Positions 1 through 11,167 of a stretch of 64,000 nt of DNA are shown here, one piece after another (the stretch's first letter is position 1; every line of letters starts with the position of its first letter). Made by a program: the position numbers and the translations under genes. The stretch comes from Tiliqua scincoides (Eukaryota > Chordata > Lepidosauria > Squamata > Scincidae): assembly GCF_035046505.1 (NCBI RefSeq), contig NC_089821.1:182436031-182500030 (forward strand), read 5' to 3'. The notes beneath the pieces are model-generated. The model ran no database searches and was not told the DNA's origin. It worked only from the letters and a program-made list of their open reading frames with translations.

Positions 1-655
1 TTTTACTTTAAATAATAGATGGATCAATACATGTTACCCACACTTAAACCACAGTCATGAAAATCTTCATTTCCTCAAAATTGTGCCTTCTGCTTTTCCA
101 CAGCAGAAACCCACAGCTCAACAGCACTCATTAGAGACTAATTTCCAGATTCTTGGTATTGTTGCCTTTTTCCCCAGACATTCCTTCAATCATTCCTATT
201 ATAGGTGGGACCTCGGTATCCACTGATTTGACATCCACTGAGTTGACTCACCAATGATACTGGGGTCCACCTTTAAATGCCTTGTAACAAGGGAAAAAAG
301 CACCAAAATCCCATTTCCTACCTTCATACTGTTAAATAATTATAATTTCATTCAATTAGATTCCATATTCACCCCATCTAGTGGCTGAATGCAGTATAGC
401 ATCAATACCAATGAATTCTGGGGCAACAATGGAGGAGCAAGAAACCTGGAAGTGGGTCTTTAAAGCTATTTTTCCACTGCTTTGGTAGTCACTGATTTAA
501 AAAAAAAATCCATTACAGGTTCCAGAAGAGAATCCCCAGTGGATAGCGAGGCACAAACTATACCAAGGATAATCTCTTATTTTCTGGTTCTGTCCCTGAA
601 AAGACACTGTCCTTATTTTACATTTTGATGAGATGTTGATTTCCTCTAGAAATAA
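1..655. other. Unassigned intergenic DNA
   Basis: I see no gene, splice-bounded exon or recognisable repeat here. The sequence is AT-rich and holds only short open frames. It could be old repeat or unique intergenic DNA. Confidence 0.5.
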
Positions 656-815
656 CAACAACAACAACAAGGTATTTATATACTGCCTTTCTGGTCATCA
701 GATTACTCCTCTGACTTTATTCAAGGCGGTTTACATAGGCAGGTGTTTCTAAATCCCTCAACGGGATTTTTACAATCATAGAGGTTCTCTCTTTCAAGAA
801 CCAACAACATTTCAG
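656..815 (-). repeat. LINE/SINE 3' tail fragment
   Basis: A short AAC-repeat run is followed by a 'tatttatatactgcctttc ... aaggcggtttacat' pattern. This is the reverse complement of the 'gtaaacc..cagaaaggcagtatataaata' tail found on many reptile L2/CR1-type retroposons. Similar tails occur at 26577-26840 and 35793-36060. Family assignment is tentative. Confidence 0.45.
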
Positions 816-961
816 CTCTTACGTCAACATTTCAGACATTAAAGCTCTGAGTGGGGAGCTGGTATGTTTTGTTGAGACTCACATATATGCATATGTGATA
901 TGTATGTATGCATGCATGTTAATTCAAACACATAGGGAGAAAGCTGGTGGTGCACTGAGGC

Positions 962-1047
962 TGCCATCCTATCCACACATACCCAGAAGTAAGCCCTATT
1001 GAAAATAATGGGACTTACTTCTGAGTAGACATGCATAGGATTGGGCT
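962..1047 (-). mobile_element. Palindromic MITE (family P), complete copy
   Basis: An ~86-bp imperfect inverted repeat. The left half reads 'atcctatccacac...agaagtaagccc' and the right half 'gggacttacttctgagtag...ataggattgggct', meeting at an AT-rich centre. The same unit recurs at least fifteen times in the window, so it is a high-copy element. It encodes nothing. The symmetry suggests a foldback or miniature DNA transposon; a target duplication is not obvious. Confidence 0.75.
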
Positions 1048-2811
1048 CTGTCTCTTCCATCTTACTCCACCCCATAACTATTTATCCAGATGATAAAAAT
1101 TGCAGACTGTTTTTTGCTGCAGCTGTTTTATTACAAATAGAACCAGATCCATAGTGAGATTAGCATTCTATTCAACAGTCTTGCATTAAAAAAAATAAAC
1201 TGATGGGGCTAGTTTAACATAAAGCAGGTGGAGAATTGCCTTTATGTAAAGGCTGATAAGATTACCCTCAAGCAGTTATCTTTGTGTTAATGATAGATGT
1301 ATTACTTACAAGAACTCAAGAGAACCCCTGTTTTCATCAGTGAAATGTTTGAGGATATGAAATCATTATTCTTATACTTTGCAGATGACAGCCAGATCTG
1401 AACCCTCATTGAGTTTTGCTACTCTCTTTAAGAGTTGCCAATTGACCATAGTGGGGAGGGGGTAACACCCTCAGGGATTCCCCTTGTCCCAACACAATCT
1501 TCTTGGTTTTCTGAAAACATCCTGTACCTTACCTGCAAAGCACTGCTGGACCTGAAGCATTCAAACCTTGGAGATTTGAATTGCACCTTGTCACAAATTT
1601 GTACTCTACCAAAAGATGGGATCTAAAATCCACCACTCTCCTTTCCTCCTGGTCTGTGCCATTCTGTTCCTTTTCAAATCCAGGGACAATAAGTGGTGTA
1701 GATGTTTTGGCTTGGCTCTTCCCTATTTCTTGTTGAGATTTCCGTATGGTAAATATAGCTGTATTTTGTACCAATGATTCTAAATATTTAACAGTTGATC
1801 ATTGCTGCCTTCAAAATCTGAATAAAGATGCAGTAATGGTCTCTGAATTTACTTTGCAATTAGTTCCTAACTTTGCCTAGCATAGAAATAGGAGATTGCA
1901 TCTATATCTCTCTGCTTTTGGTGGCCTGTGTTGATGCAGCCCCTACAATGAAAATAAATCTGCTACTTATTCATGTCTATGTGCTTAATATTTTTGGATT
2001 TTAAAATGTATATCATATAGCATTAGATTCTAGGTTAAAACAGCAAACAAAATTGAGAAACGAAAATATGTTTGGCCTCTGTCAAATTAGCCACATCACA
2101 ATTGTGCAGCATTTACCGTAAGTGGGTTATGAGAACAGAAAGCCTTGTAACGGCCATTGGCTGCAACACTTTCCAGAAGTTTTATCAAAAAGTGCATAGA
2201 ACAAAGGTTTTCAAGGCCAATGTGTCTGTAGCTTTCAGTTTCACAATGTGTCTATACAAGTTCTATTGAAACCAATAGCAACCTCATATACAAATGCACA
2301 CTCGCACTCTTACATTGTATGGCCTGAATTTAATCTTTTTGCTTGTGTCTTTTTGGGGGGGGAGGGGGGGTGAATTGTACAGTTCTGTTATACTTGAAGC
2401 CCAACATACGTTTTTGTCCAGCTGAGCTAAAGCCCAGTTGGGCACTCCAGTTTAACAGTAGGTGCAAAGAAATGAGAAAGTTTCATCCTGAGCTGCACTG
2501 CACCAACCAAGAAATCTGACAATTGTACAAATAAGCCAAACTTGCATATCACAGCTTTATTTTTAGGGGCATCAGTGCAGTAGTATCTATTCCAAGACAT
2601 ACAACCAGAATTGCCTTGCAGTGTTGCAGAGAATTCCAGGGTGCAGTTCATCAATCATGCACAGTTATGTACCATCTGTGAAACTCAGTGTTTCAGTGTC
2701 ACTGGAAGGGATCCTGGGATGCCCCTCTTGGAACATGTGCTGCAGCTGCTTAAGACCACAAATATCGTGGTACGGCACTGAACCACACTGCTGCTTTCCA
2801 GGTTTTGTGTA
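1048..2811. other. Unassigned intergenic DNA with a G-rich tract
   Basis: No gene or family is recognised. A G-rich run lies at about 2355-2370. Open frames are short and carry no known domain. Confidence 0.5.
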
Positions 2812-2851
2812 GCCCAATTCTAGCTATGTTCACTCAGAAGTAAGTCCCATT
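2812..2851 (+). mobile_element. Family P MITE, half copy
   Basis: This matches only the first half of the palindromic unit ('agcccaattct...cactcagaagtaagtccc'). The second half is absent. The large hAT element begins about 20 bp downstream, but the missing half is not found on its far side. Confidence 0.55.
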
Positions 2852-2870
2852 GCTTTTGCTTCCCCTTGGG

Positions 2871-4135
2871 CAGTGGCACTCAAACTTCTCTGGCCAGTGG
2901 CTCCCTTGACCCCTGTGACTCCCCATCATGTCCCTGAGGGTTGGAAGTGACATCATTAAACAGGAAGTGGTCAGAAATATTAACTATATTAATATTAATT
3001 ATATTAATCATATCATTAATTAAACACAGATCTTAAAAATATATTATTAATACACAGCAATATACATGCTTTATAAATGATCAGCTGCTGATCACTATTG
3101 GAGACAGGATGCTGGAATAGGTAGGTTTTGTCTGGTCCAGGAGGACTCATTTTTTTAAACTTTGTAAGCATACCAATAGAATTGTTTTATCAAATGAACT
3201 TTGTGAACCACCAGTCTGACCAACATTACACACACACACCCCTGTGGACCCCAATCCAACTAGTCATTTCTCCCATTCTCCTTGGATAGGATTGAACCCT
3301 TTATTACTTTAATTTAATTTTTCCAGCAGCTTGTGGGGAAAACAAAAATAGACCATGAAAATATATCAGAGCTGATAAGTGTTTGGTTAGGAAACTGATT
3401 TGGCTCCTATACTAGGAGATGCACAGCTCAAGCCTATGCATGCCTACTCAGAAGTAAGTCCCATTAGAGTCAATGGGGCTTACTCCCAGGAAAGTATGGA
3501 TAGGATTGGGCTGGCAATCACTTCATCAGTGGCTGATAAGTATTCCCTTCAAATAGCAAGATTCATCACTTTAAAAATACAGCCTCTCCTCTTCAGTCAA
3601 ACAACAAGATTAATAAATCACTTTAAAAACAGTCCCCTTTTTCTGCTTCTGGCCAAGTAAAGTGTGTGCTTGTCTCCCCTCCCCCTTTGCCAACTGCAAG
3701 GAAACAACTTTAAGGGGAGGGGGAGGAAAGTGGGAAGGTTTGGAGATGGAAAGGGGGGAGTGCAAGAGGGAGGGGTTGAAAAGAGAGATTTCACTTTGAT
3801 GGGAATCTATCTTAGGTTGGGAACTAGGAACCAACTAGACAAGGATCAGGGAGGGTTTCTTTCTGAGGGTCAGCAAGGGCAAGGACTGCAAGCTGTCAGA
3901 GGGGGGTTGGAGTGGAAGAGCTTCGCAAACAACGTGCAGGGAACACAGAAGGTGGCAGCCTCGGAGTGGAGGGAGAAGAGGGCAGGGTGGCAGCAGCTAC
4001 TCTTGCAGCTGAGCAACTCCAGTTTCTTCAGCTTTAAAAAAAAAGCAGAGACACAGGCTGTGACTGTATCACTGTGAGAGGACATCCCGTGCCTCCCCTT
4101 TGAGTTCCTGGCACCTCACAGTTTGAATAACACTG
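2871..4135. mobile_element. Non-autonomous hAT element, 1265 bp, with 8-bp target duplication
   Basis: The element starts CAGTGGCACTCAAACTT and ends AGTTTGAATAACACTG, so the ends form imperfect terminal inverted repeats of the hAT CAGTG type. It is flanked on both sides by CCCTTGGG (2863-2870 and 4136-4143), the 8-bp duplication expected of hAT insertion. No transposase motif is visible inside. An AT-rich section lies at about 2975-3060. A family P MITE sits inside at 3424-3512. At 1.27 kb it is the longest uninterrupted hAT element here. Confidence 0.85.
3424..3512 (+). mobile_element. Family P MITE nested in hAT element
   Basis: A full palindromic unit ('aagcctatgcatgcctactc' to 'ggataggattgggct') lying inside the 2871-4135 hAT element. 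It is therefore either a later insertion or part of that element's ancestral sequence. Confidence 0.75.
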
Positions 4136-4143
4136 CCCTTGGG

Positions 4144-5390
4144 TCTTGCTTCTAATATGCTTCACATTGGAGACTTCAGAGTTGCGTTTTGATCCTAGTG
4201 CATTTTATTTCTTCAAGCTGGTAGCTCAAAAATCAAGATATTAAACATTCAACACATCATTAATTATACAGTTTATCCTGCAGGGAGTGTCACTTATCTT
4301 ATTCTAAACAGCACGTTGAACATTGCTATGACATGACCCATTTCTAGGTTGTGGCATAACCTCTTCGCAGGGTGTTGTTTAGAATAAAGAATAACTTATG
4401 TTCATACACTCTGCACAAAGTCTGGCATTGAATCTGTCATTTTTCTCCACCAATTACTCTGACACACACACACACACACAGGCTTCTGTCACTGGAAATG
4501 AATTCTGAAGAACTAATTCAGTTATTAATTGGAAAAGCAAATCTTGGTTTCAATTCAAAATGGCAACTTACCAAGGCTGTGTTTGGCATCCACTCTCTCT
4601 GTTCAGTCCAACTGTTCCTAATTAATAGAGACAGTCACCTGGCCCTGATAGATCCCTGTCCCTTTGGTCCCTATTTGCTTCTTGGGTGAATGCCTTATTA
4701 AAATTTTAATGTTGGCTGTTAAGGTTATCATTCTTCAGGGTTCAGCTTCTTCCTCTGGCTTTCTCAAAGTGAATGGGGAATGGATTCATAGTGGCCATGC
4801 AGGTAAACGTATGCACGTGAACACAGTGCACAGCTAGCTTGTCATGTCACACGTGAGGCCTGCTGAAGTAATTGTAGAACAATTATCTTTTTCAATATCT
4901 CTTTAAACAAAAAGAGAAAAAAATATTCTCCTGGTTTTTAAATCAATGAAAGACTGATGATCATAGCATAAAGAGGTACCACATAGAGAGTCTTCAGATA
5001 TAGATAACAGCTTGGAGGTAGGGTGGCCAGGGAGAAATGAAATGTAAGCATATCTCCATTTTAGTTTGTGAAATGCTGGGGTGTGTATTCTCAAAACCCA
5101 TTGTTCTGTATGTCCTTTGCTTTATCCTCTTAATCCTCACCCCCAAATGTTCCAAGCTCTAAGTATCTATAAATACATTTGTTTCTCCTGTTGGTTTTTT
5201 TTTCCCACCGCCTGTTTTAGATTATAAACTTCTTGGGAGCACAGACCTGTCTATGTTTTCTGTGTAATTTTGTAAGGAGACATCTACATTGATGGTGTAG
5301 TATTACTGTACTTCATTGGTCAGTTTAAATGACCACACTATCAATTTAAATGACTCCTTAGAAAATTACATAGGAAAGTTACATAGGAAA
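4144..5390. other. Unassigned DNA with a (CA)n microsatellite
   Basis: No gene is recognised. A CA-dinucleotide run lies at about 4461-4480. Otherwise this is AT-rich sequence with only short open frames. Confidence 0.5.
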
Positions 5391-5392
5391 TA

Positions 5393-5768
5393 CAGTGGTG
5401 CCTTGCAAGACGAAATTAATTCGTTCCACAAGTCATTTCGTATTGCGAAAATTTCATCTTGCGAAGCGCGGTTTCCCATAGGAATGCATTGAAATTTAAT
5501 TAATGCGTTCCTATGGGCAAAAAAAGTCAGAACAAAGTCAAATTTGGTTTACAAAGTGTTTATTAAGTGCTCTTTAAAGGCATACATACTGTACAGAGGA
5601 TTTCAAAAATTTCAAGCACAAAACTTCAACTTTTTAATTTTAAAAATTCGTCTTGCGAAGCACGGCATAGAAAAATTCGTCTTGCGAGTCACCAGAAAAA
5701 ATCGCAAAAACGCTTTCGTCTTGCGAGTTTTTCGGTGTGCGAGGCATTCGTCTTGCGAGGCACCACTG
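5393..5768. mobile_element. Tigger/mariner-type MITE with repeated subterminal 12-mers
   Basis: The element is 376 bp with inverted ends CAGTGGTGCCTTGCAAGACG and its near complement, flanked by TA on both sides (5391-5392 and 5769-5770), as in the Tc1/mariner superfamily. The 12-mer TTCGTCTTGCGA or a close variant occurs seven times, all in the two end regions: 5403-5414 (inverted), 5437-5448, 5453-5464, 5647-5658, 5676-5687, 5715-5726 and 5747-5758. Such repeats are usual for transposase binding sites. No transposase is encoded. Confidence 0.85.
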
Positions 5769-5770
5769 TA

Positions 5771-6071
5771 TTTTAGAAATGGATATTGACTGATTATCAA
5801 TTAATCATCCCTTTCTAAATAAGTGTAGAAAAAAATTTATGCCCTTCAAGTGCTGCAAAACAAACAACAGACTTTTCCCTCTTTGGAGTAGCTCAGAAAG
5901 TTCTTCAAGGTATTCATTCAACACAAGAATTGTCAATCTTAATTCCATTAAGGGCACTGCAAAGGATCAGAACAATACTTGATCAAGTCCAAGCTGTTTC
6001 TTTGTGCAGTATTGTAATTGCTTTTGTATTTGTTTTCTTCTTTAGAAAGTGCATTTTTAAATTATAGCATA
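5771..6071. other. Unassigned DNA between two MITEs
   Basis: About 300 bp of AT-rich sequence. I see no gene or repeat signature in it. Confidence 0.45.
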
Positions 6072-6523
6072 TAGGTTGAGTCTTTTTATTCGAGAGGGTT
6101 CCGTTCCCAGAATGTGGATGGCAAAAAAAGCACTAAAGCAAATCAATTTAAAAAACAAGGTCCCTTTGCTTCCCTGATTTAAAAACAACCTTACTGACCT
6201 TTTGTAATGCACACAGAGGCAATCAGTCTCTCTCTAGGCACTTAGGCTTCACTAGGAGGCTACAATCCCTCTCTTCAACAGAAATGCAGTGAGGGGGAAA
6301 GAATGGAGAAGGTGATAATCGCTGCCATTTAGCCTTCTTTCAAGTGCTCAGGGGGAAGGGAGGGGCCTTTCCCTTGTGCCTGGAGAGAAAATGATTGATA
6401 GTCAGCCTGCTGCCCTCTCTTGCATTAACCAGGCTATTGTTAAAAGACTGTTTTCCTTTAATTAAAAGAGTCCTTCTCATCAGGTTGAGATAGAAAAATC
6501 TGTGGATAATTAGGTTATACCTG
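6072..6523. mobile_element. Tigger-like non-autonomous DNA transposon, copy 1
   Basis: The ends read TAGGTTGAGTC... and ...TTATACCTG, with TA on each side (6070-6071 and 6524-6525). The interior aligns by eye with 14140-14612 over almost its full length, including 'aatcagtctctc', 'ctcagggggaaggg' and 'gagagaatgattgatgg'-like blocks. Two full-length copies with matching ends show a defined mobile unit. No transposase is seen. The TA-flanked CAGG/CCTG ends suggest the pogo/Tigger branch. Confidence 0.65.
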
Positions 6524-6549
6524 TAATCGCTTGCATGACTGTCTACAAC

Positions 6550-6997
6550 ACGGGTGCCCAAACCCTGGCCCTGGGGCAGTTGCGGCCCTCAAGGACTCTC
6601 AATCCGACCCACAGGGAGCCCCCAGTCTCCAATGAGCCTCTGCCCTTCTGGAGACTTGCTGGAGCCCGAGCTGGTCTGATGCAACTGTTCTCAGCATGAT
6701 GGCCAACTGTTTGACCTCTCAAATGAGCTATGGGATGAGGGCTCTTTCCACTCCTTGCTGTTTCACATCTGTGATGCAGCAACAAAGGAAAGTCTGGCCT
6801 TGCTTTGTGCAAGGCCTTGCATAGGCCTTGAGCTATTGCAAGGCATCCATTTATTCATATAAGTTCTATATCTAAAATATTCATTTATGTAAATTTATTC
6901 AGGTTTAAAATGTAAATTAATTCTTTTTTTCCTGACCCCTGACACAATGTCAGAGAAATTATGTGGCCCTTCTGCCAAAAGGTTTGGACACCCCTGG
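6550..6997. mobile_element. Non-autonomous hAT element with 8-bp target duplication
   Basis: The left end 'acgggtgcccaaacc' and right end 'ggtttggacacccctg' are inverted copies. TCTACAAC flanks both sides (6542-6549 and 6998-7005). The 448-bp interior has a 'gcggccctc...gtggcccttctg' pattern shared with other hAT elements here (44641-44954, 45939-46235). It is non-coding. Confidence 0.85.
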
Positions 6998-7049
6998 TCT
7001 ACAACAGTAAAAAGTAGTTTTCTAAACTGTGATTTTAAAGGGATGCATT

Positions 7050-7160
7050 TTTCCCCTTCTCCAGGGATCAGCACATTCCTTCTCATTTGCAGGGGCCATT
7101 CATGTTGAGTCAAATCCGTGTATAAAAAAATCTGTGTATAACAAGGTTGAACTTGTACAT
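7050..7160 (-). mobile_element. Tigger-like end fragment
   Basis: The stretch ending 'ctgtgtataacaaggttgaacttgta' reads, on the minus strand, as an end of a Tigger-type element of the ACAGGTTCAACC class. No matching left end is identified, so it may be part of an older element interrupted by the two elements to its left. Confidence 0.35.
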
Positions 7161-7688
7161 GCAAAAAATAAAGACATTAGGGAAAGTGATTAATTTGGGA
7201 TGTGACATGGCTTTTGAATTTGCAAAACACAGGACAACAAAACCATTATTATATTCCTTGAAACAAGAAGAAGACAACACTCCTATATCCCTGGCATGAC
7301 TTTATATGGGGGTGATCCAGGGAAAAAGGCAAGCTCCTGAAACATTCTGGTTGCCACAGGGACCAGAGAAAATGAAAAAAAAAAAAAAATAGGGATGGGA
7401 AGGGGGGAAGATGATGGAGTTAAGAGCACTGTTTCCTCTAAGGTGTGCAGCCAAGTGGCCATGCACTTCCAAGCCAAGCTCCATGCAGAGCAGAGCTCAG
7501 AAATGCAGAAGTTTGGCAATGATGTGGTTATGATATCGATGAAAGTCCAGAGGCACACTATGACACAAATATGATGCCGGGCAGCTATGGAAGGGCTCTG
7601 CACACCAGTGTGAACCCCTTAAAGGAACACTGGTCAAGAGTGCCTGACAGGCATGTTTACAGAACCTCCCACTGCTTTCGCTGAAAAT
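7161..7688. other. Unassigned intergenic DNA
   Basis: No gene or repeat recognised apart from an A-rich run at about 7374-7388. Open frames here give no recognisable protein. Confidence 0.45.
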
Positions 7689-7774
7689 AGCAACCCAATT
7701 TTATATACGTCTAAGTAAGTCCTATTGAATTCAGTGGGACCTACTCCAAAGTAACTGTGTATAGAATTGCAGCT
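7689..7774 (-). mobile_element. Family P MITE, diverged copy
   Basis: This matches the palindromic unit across both halves ('aagtaagtcctattga' and 'tgggacctactcc'), with more mismatches than most copies, suggesting an older insertion. Confidence 0.65.
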
Positions 7775-8141
7775 TTTAAGATATGAATTATGGCTGGATC
7801 CGGTGCTTATGTGTGCATAGCTTGTCATTGCCCCAGATTTCCTTCTAGTCCCTTGTATTACAGCTGACCTCCTTGCAGAATCTCCAGTATTCAGAAAATA
7901 TTATGAAATAAAGTGGAATGCAGTCTGCAGTACTCTCTGCTTGCTAATTCAATTCATCAGTGTCCAATGTGGTAGTCAAAATCTGAAACCATTGCTGACT
8001 TCTCCGCTGTGAAACCCACTCTCTCCTGTGAAGTCCACAGCAATCTGAAAGGGATAGGAAAGAGTGCACCCTCCAGGCAGGAGACTGGCATAAGAGTGCA
8101 TCTTCCTGGCATGAGAAGTCCAAACATTCAGACTATCTAGG
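7775..8141. other. Unassigned intergenic DNA
   Basis: About 370 bp with no gene, exon signature or family-level repeat match that I can support. Confidence 0.4.
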
Positions 8142-8161
8142 CCCTAGATCAGTAGTTAACA

Positions 8162-9950
8162 AAAGAACATAAGGAGCCCCGCTGGATCAGGCCAAAGACC
8201 CATCTAGTCCAGCTTCCTGTAACAGTGGCCCACCAAATTCTTCAGGGAGCACACAAGACAACAGACACAACCTGCGTCCTGGTGCCCTCCCTTGCATCTG
8301 GCAATCAGAGGCAGCTGCCTCTAAAACCAAGAGCTTGCACATACCTACTATGACTTGTAACCCATAATGAACTTTTCCTCCAGAAATTTGTCCTATCCCC
8401 TCTTAAAGGCATCTAGGCAAGATGCCATCACTGCTTCCTGTGGCAAAGAGTTCCACAGACTAATTACACACTGGGTAAAGAAATATTTTCTTCTGTCTGT
8501 CCTAACTCTCCCAAAAGTGGATGTCCCCTGGTTCTGGTGTTGTGTGAGAGGGAAAAGAGCATATCTCTATCATTCTGTCCATCCCCTGCATAATTTTGTA
8601 TGTCTCAGTTATGTCCCCCTTCAGGCACCTCTTTTCTAGACTGAAAAGCCCCAAATGCTGTAGCCTTTCCTCATAAGGGAGTTGCCCCAGCCCAGTAATC
8701 ATTTCGGTTGCTTTCTTTTGCACCTTTTCCATCTCCACTATATCCTTTTTGAGATGCGGCGACCAGAACTGGACGCAATACTCCAGGTGTGGCCTTACCA
8801 TCAATTTGTACAATGGCATTACAATATTAGCCATCTTATTCTCAATGCCTTTTCTAATTATCCCAACCATGAAATTAGCCTTCTTCACTGCCGCTGCACA
8901 TTGGGTCGACACTTTCATTGAGCTGTCCACAAGTACCCCAAGATCTCTCTCCTGATCTGTCACAGACAGCTCAGAACACATTACCCTATATGTAAAGTTT
9001 TGATTCTTTGCCCCAATGTGCATGACTTTACACTTACATTGAAATGCATCTGCCATTTTGCTGCCCAGTCTCCCAGTTTGGAGAAATCCTTCTGGAGCTT
9101 CTCACAATCACTTCTGGTCTTCACCACTCAGAAAAGTTTGGTGTCATTTGCAAACTTGGCCACCTCGCTGCTTAGCCCTGTCTCCAGGTCATTTATGAAC
9201 AGGTTAAAAAGCACCAGTCCCAGGACAAATCCTTGGGGCACTCCACTTTCTACCTCTCTCCATTGTGAAAACTGCCCATTGACACCCACTCTCTGCTTCC
9301 TGGACCCCAACCAGTCCCTAATCCAGGAGAGAACCTGCCCTCCAATTCCCTAACTGTGGAGTTTCCTCAGCAGCCTTTGGTAAGGGACTGAGTCAAACAC
9401 CTTCTGAAAGTCCAGATATATAATGTCCATGGGTTCTCCCGCATCCACATGCCTGTTGACCTTTTCAAAGAATTCTAAAAGGTTTGTGAGGCAAGACTTA
9501 CCCTTACAGAAGCCATGCCGATTCTCCCTCAGCAAGGCTTGTTCGTCTATGGCTGCAACCCTAACCACACTTTCCTGCGAGTAAGCCCCATTGAACAAAA
9601 TAGGACTTACTTCTGAGTAGACCTGCTTAAGCTTGTGCCCTATGTGTTTTAAGATTTTATCTTTGATGAGGCATTCCACCATCTTACCTGGAACAGACTT
9701 TAGGCTGACTGGCCTATAAATTCCCGGGTCCCCACTCCTCCCTTTTTTAAAGATCGGTGTGACATTTGCTATGTTCCAGTTCTCTGGCATCGTGGCCATT
9801 TTAAGGGACAAGTTGCATATTTTAGTCAAGAGATCAGCTACTTCATTCTCTAGTTCCTTAATAACCCTTGGGTGAATGCCATCTGACTTATTGATTTTTA
9901 ATTTGTCAATTAGGTCAATTTTGGTTGTCAATTTGGTTCTGTCAATACTG
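8162..9950 (-). mobile_element. CR1 LINE, 5'-truncated, reverse transcriptase region and 3' end
   Basis: On the minus strand the sequence encodes pieces of a CR1 reverse transcriptase. From about 9931: NWNIANVTPIFKKGRSGDP, then [40 protein letters not shown] and FANDTKLF. The last piece is the box that normally reads FADDTKLF, so a catalytic aspartate is lost. From 9056 the C-terminal region follows (ERDLGVLVDSSMKVSTQCAA, YKLMVRPHLEYC). The frame is broken into at least three pieces, and the N-terminal endonuclease is absent. The 3' end lies at the left, with the 'gatcaggccaaagacccatctagtccagc' tail typical of reptile CR1. A family P MITE interrupts it at about 9550-9638. It is a dead LINE. 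Confidence 0.9.
9550..9638 (-). mobile_element. Family P MITE inserted in CR1 reverse transcriptase
   Basis: The palindromic unit (centre 'agtaagccccattgaacaaaataggacttact') sits between CR1 codons for KHIGHKL and DEQALLRENRHGF. The translated CR1 is interrupted by residues typical of translated P copies. P was therefore mobile after this CR1 copy arrived. Edges are uncertain by a few bases. Confidence 0.8.
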
Positions 9951-10125
9951 TGAGCTGTAGCACCCCGGGAAGCTATGGAAAACAGCCAGGGGAGCTGCAG
10001 AATCCTTGTGAAAATCCAATCAGCCTATACAATGTATAGGATTGTAGTCCTAATGGGAAGCTGTGGCCAATGGTCCAGTAGATCAAAGGAGCTGTTGAAA
10101 AAGTTTGGGAAACACTGCTCTAAAT

Positions 10126-10659
10126 TCTAGGGAATCAGGCTCTAAAGCTGAAGATGCAACTTTGTGTCATTAGACCAATGATTGAAAGTAATTGTTGGAA
10201 CGCTATATGTCTTTACAATCACAATGTTATCCCCTAGAACTGAAATTCTGTTGAGAGAGTAGTGTCATTAGGAAACTAAACTATTTGGCAGGTGTTTCCT
10301 GGATAACTGCAGTGTTAGAAATACTGCCAAGACAAAATTATTTAAAATGTATAGTATTATGGAATAAGTAGCAGAGAAAGAGCAGGCAGCCAGAGGAGAC
10401 ACTGCTTAACTTTCCTCTTGGCCTTTTTCTTGCTTCAGCTTTTGGGGGGAAAAGAGATAAGTTCCAAGGGCATGTAAGCCACAAGTCATTTACCCAGGTG
10501 TTGCTTGACCCTGTGCTTGTAAAGAATGTGGGACACCAAGACTTTCTTTGTTCTTCATATTTGTTATACATCTTTGCCATTGTGGAGTAATTCTGTGAAT
10601 TTTCCAGAGCGGTCTTAAGAAAGCACTATTAAACTGCTATTCCAGGGCCCACAAGCCAT
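10126..10659. other. Unassigned intergenic DNA
   Basis: No gene or repeat family recognised. A short open frame on the minus strand has no known domain. Confidence 0.45.
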
Positions 10660-10734
10660 TGGGCAACCCAATCCTATGGTCCGGTGCCACTGGGAGGAAC
10701 AGCAATACCAAAATGGCTATCACTATATCCTGCA

Positions 10735-11167
10735 AGGCTGGGGGCAGGGGGAAGGCAGCAACATGATCCCCAGGATCACATTGCTAAGGGGGGCACAGGG
10801 ACTGGCATGCACTTACCAGTCACTGCAGCAGCCTCCTAGAGGGATGGGAAGCCCTGCACGACCCTCTGCAGGGCTCCCCATGTCTTAGAAAGTGAAAGCG
10901 GAGTGATCTTGCTACATTTCCAGTTTGCAATTGCAAACCAGAGCGCGATCACTCTGCTTTTACTTTCTGAAGTTTGGGGAGCCATGCATAGGGTTGCGCA
11001 GGGCTTTCTGCACTCCTGGGAGGCTGCTGCAGGGACTGGTAAGTGCATGCCAGTCCCTGTGCCCCCCCCCCCCCGGCTATGCAATCCTGGGGATCACATT
11101 GCCGCCTTCCCTGCTCCCCCGCAATGACTTACTGCAGTCCTCAAACTTCCTGTGTTTGAGAACTGCT
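10735..11167. repeat. Long-arm palindromic MITE, copy 1
   Basis: Two arms of roughly 200 bp meet near 10930-10940. Blocks on the left ('gatccccaggatcacattgc', 'gggactggcatgcacttacc', 'cagggctccccat') reappear as reverse complements on the right. The right end 'gtttgagaactgctg' resembles hAT termini. A related element with a clear 8-bp duplication lies at 27947-28374. A C-run at about 11063-11074 lies in the right arm. The transcript would fold into a long hairpin. It encodes nothing. Confidence 0.75.

Larger units (their letters stand above)
8150..10117. mobile_element. Possible hAT element split by a CR1 LINE
   Basis: The left end CAGTAGTTAAC and right end 'aaagtttgggaaacactg' resemble a hAT terminus pair. 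They are flanked by CCCTAGAT (8142-8149) and CTCTAAAT (10118-10125), matching at 6 of 8 positions. If real, the CR1 LINE landed only about 10 bp inside the left terminus. The 9950-10117 part, non-coding, would be the rest of the hAT element. The short left end makes this tentative. Confidence 0.4.

Noticed and set aside
3664-4077. 137-codon open frame, plus strand
   Set aside because: Lies inside the 2871-4135 hAT element; Gly/Lys-rich translation without transposase motifs.
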